Shown one piece after another: positions 32,702 through 34,721 of a DNA stretch of 34,721 nucleotides (the stretch's first letter is position 1; every line of letters begins with the position of its first letter). The notes beneath the pieces are model-generated. The model did no database searches. It had not been told where the DNA came from and saw only the letters and a program-made list of their open reading frames with translations. The stretch is taken from the NCBI GenBank assembly GCA_024692385.1, contig JAILMS010000154.1, forward strand, positions 1 to 34,721, written 5' to 3'. The position numbers and the translations under genes are program-made. The stretch comes from Prevotella sp. (GTDB lineage: Bacteria; Bacteroidota; Bacteroidia; Bacteroidales; Bacteroidaceae).

Positions 32702-34721
32702 TTACTCGGCTGCGGCTGCCTCGTCCTCACGGATGGTACGACCCATGATGAGGAATGCTGTAGGAGCAGCGATGAACAGAGATGACAAGGTACCGAATAC
32801 AACACCCAGAATCATTGCGAATGAGAAGCTGCGGATAGAGTCACCACCGAGGATGAAGATACACAGCAATACGATCAATGTTGTTACAGAGGTGTTGATG
32901 GTACGAGCCAGTGTCTGGTTCAGTGAGTCGTTGAAGAGCTGCTGACGGTCACGCTTGCCATAGAGCTGGAAGTTCTCGCGGATACGGTCGAATACTACCA
33001 CCTTATCGTTGATAGAGTAACCGATCACCGTCAGGATAGCACCGATGAATACCTGGTCAATCTCCAGTGACATGGGAACCCAACCCCACAGTACAGAGTA
33101 CATACCGATTACTACCAGAGCATCCAGAGCCAGCGCGATAGTAGCACCTGTAGAGTAAGCTACATTGCGGAAGCGCAGCAGGATGTAGAGGAAGATAGCG
33201 ATGAGCGCGATGATTACGCTGTAGATAGCGCCCATGGTGATGTCCTTAGCAACAGCAGGACCTACCTTTGCAGAGCTGATGATTGAACCACCCTGACGAA
33301 CATCAGGATTCTTGAAGTCCTCAACATTAGCCTGGCTTACGTAGCCACCCTTCTTCAGAGCGTTGTAGAGAATGGTCTCTGCCTCGTCGTCAACAGTCGG
33401 ACTGTTAGACTCGATATCCCAGTTGGTAGATACACGGATGGTCTTGCCATCGGTACCCAGAGCGATAACACTTGTGTTAGCGGGCTTGCCAGCGTTCTCG
33501 CCAAGGGTGTTGACGAAAGCACCTGCCAAAGCAGAACGAACCTCCTCTACGTGAGTCTCCTTATCCAGTGTTACAACATAGTTACGACCACCAGTGAAGT
33601 CGATGCTCTGGCTCAAGCCACGAACGAAGAACAGTGATACGATGAAGATGATAGCCAGAGCGCCCCAGAGCGTGAAGCTCTTCTTGTACATACCCATGAA
33701 GTTGTACTTAGCGTTCTGCATCAGGTTCTTAGAGTAACCAGTAACGAAGGTCAGGTTCAGCCACTTGTCTTTCTTCAGGCGGTTCTCATAAACCAGACGG
33801 GTCAGGAACACAGCGGTGAAGAATGAGCAGAAGATACCGATGATCCAAGTGGTAGCGAAGCCCTTTACAGGACCTGTACCGAAGAACAACAGGATGAAAC
33901 CAGTAATCAGAGAGGTGACGTTAGAGTCGAAGATAGCTGAGAAGGCGTTAGAGTAACCCTTCTGCAGAGCCTCCTTCAGGCTCATGCCATGCTTCAGCTC
34001 TTCCTTGATACGCTCGTAGATCAGCACGTTAGCATCCACAGCAGTACCCAAAGTCAGTACGATACCGGCGATACCAGGCATCGTCAGTGCAGCCTGGAAC
34101 GAGGTAAGGATACCCAGTGTGAAGAACAGGTTGAACAGCAGAGCGATATCAGCGAGGATACCGGGGATGAAGCCATACAGCATAATCATGTAAATCATCA
34201 GCAGCACGAAAGCAACGATGAATGACATGATACCCTGCTGGATAGACTGTGCACCCAGTGAGGGACCAACGACCTCTTCCTGTACGATGCGGGTAGGAGC
34301 CGGCATCTTACCAGAGTTCAGTGTGTTAGCAAGGTCCTTAGTATCTTCGATGGTGAAGTTACCAGTAATCTGTGAGTTACCACCATCAATCTGTGTCAGG
34401 ATACGGGGAGCAGAGTAAACAGCGTCGTCGAGCACGATAGCTACACCACGACCGATGTTCTGCTTGGTAATCTGGCTCCAGCGGCGAGCACCGTCAGAGT
34501 TCATCTGCATAGATACTGAGGGATGACCCATCTGGTCGAAGTCGTCCTTAGAAGAGGTGATAACGTCACCCTCCAGTGGAGCACGACCGTTAGGCTCGGT
34601 AACCTTCAGAGCATACAGAGCGAAGATGTCACCCTTGGTGTTCTGACCACCGAAATCCTCAGGCTTAGCACCCCAGCGCAGCTTACACTCAGCAGGCAGC
34701 ACCTGGGCGGCAATCTCAGAA
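32702..34721 (-). CDS. secDF: Protein translocase SecDF fusion, 5' part outside window
   Basis: SecD region (SITGNF-like ITGNFTIEDTKDLANTLNSGKMPAP) fused to SecF (SIDFTGGRNYVV); open to window edge. Confidence 0.95.
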   Translation of the reverse strand, partial: SEIAAQVLPAECKLRWGAKPEDFGGQNTKGDIFALYALKVTEPNGRAPLEGDVITSSKDDFDQMGHPSVSMQMNSDGARRWSQITKQNIGRGVAIVLDDAVYSAPRILTQIDGGNSQITGNFTIEDTKDLANTLNSGKMPAPTRIVQEEVVGPSLGAQSIQQGIMSFIVAFVLLMIYMIMLYGFIPGILADIALLFNLFFTLGILTSFQAALTMPGIAGIVLTLGTAVDANVLIYERIKEELKHGMSLKEALQKGYSNAFSAIFDSNVTSLITGFILLFFGTGPVKGFATTWIIGIFCSFFTAVFLTRLVYENRLKKDKWLNLTFVTGYSKNLMQNAKYNFMGMYKKSFTLWGALAIIFIVSLFFVRGLSQSIDFTGGRNYVVTLDKETHVEEVRSALAGAFVNTLGENAGKPANTSVIALGTDGKTIRVSTNWDIESNSPTVDDEAETILYNALKKGGYVSQANVEDFKNPDVRQGGSIISSAKVGPAVAKDITMGAIYSVIIALIAIFLYILLRFRNVAYSTGATIALALDALVVIGMYSVLWGWVPMSLEIDQVFIGAILTVIGYSINDKVVVFDRIRENFQLYGKRDRQQLFNDSLNQTLARTINTSVTTLIVLLCIFILGGDSIRSFSFAMILGVVFGTLSSLFIAAPTAFLIMGRTIREDEAAAAE

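Overview
This is a Bacteroidales (Prevotella/Segatella-like) chromosomal segment that is mostly housekeeping. In order it carries rplM-rpsI-rpsB-tsf; a BASS-like transporter; ComM; an M13 peptidase lipoprotein; a DMT/EamA transporter; AsmA-like, thioredoxin-fold and TPR lipoproteins; tRNA-Val and tRNA-Leu; a Rieske-like lipoprotein; argH; an SRPBCC protein; pyrE; a TonB-type barrel; a TPP-riboswitch thiamine salvage operon (TonB receptor, PnuC/PnuT, ThiN); argS; an RNase H-like gene; ribD; prmC; recX; comF; tRNA-Arg; a MaoC-like dehydratase; an ECF sigma/putative anti-sigma/DUF4252 cluster; and partial secDF. I see no CRISPR array, phage, IS transposase or obvious defence island. The unusual signal is non-coding or embedded in genes. 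(i) A GC-rich palindromic element (CCCTCC-loop-GGAGGGGTT..G.GAGGCTT) occurs in-frame in both thiN and prmC, read in different codon phases, with a related terminator-like copy between the RNase H gene and ribD. (ii) Tandem repeats of about 7 bp with unrelated sequences abut start codons (rpsI, tsf, pnuC, prmC region) and one lies in-frame inside argS. (iii) The roughly 440 bp thiN-argS gap is made almost entirely of nested palindromes plus a tandemly duplicated hairpin-promoter unit. (iv) Terminator hairpins repeatedly overlap Bacteroidetes -33/-7 promoters, and a perfect 18-bp-arm palindrome carries divergent -7 boxes. (v) A sigma/anti-sigma cassette has associated DUF4252-like secreted proteins. 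All calls were made by eye from sequence and the ORF track; no database search was run.
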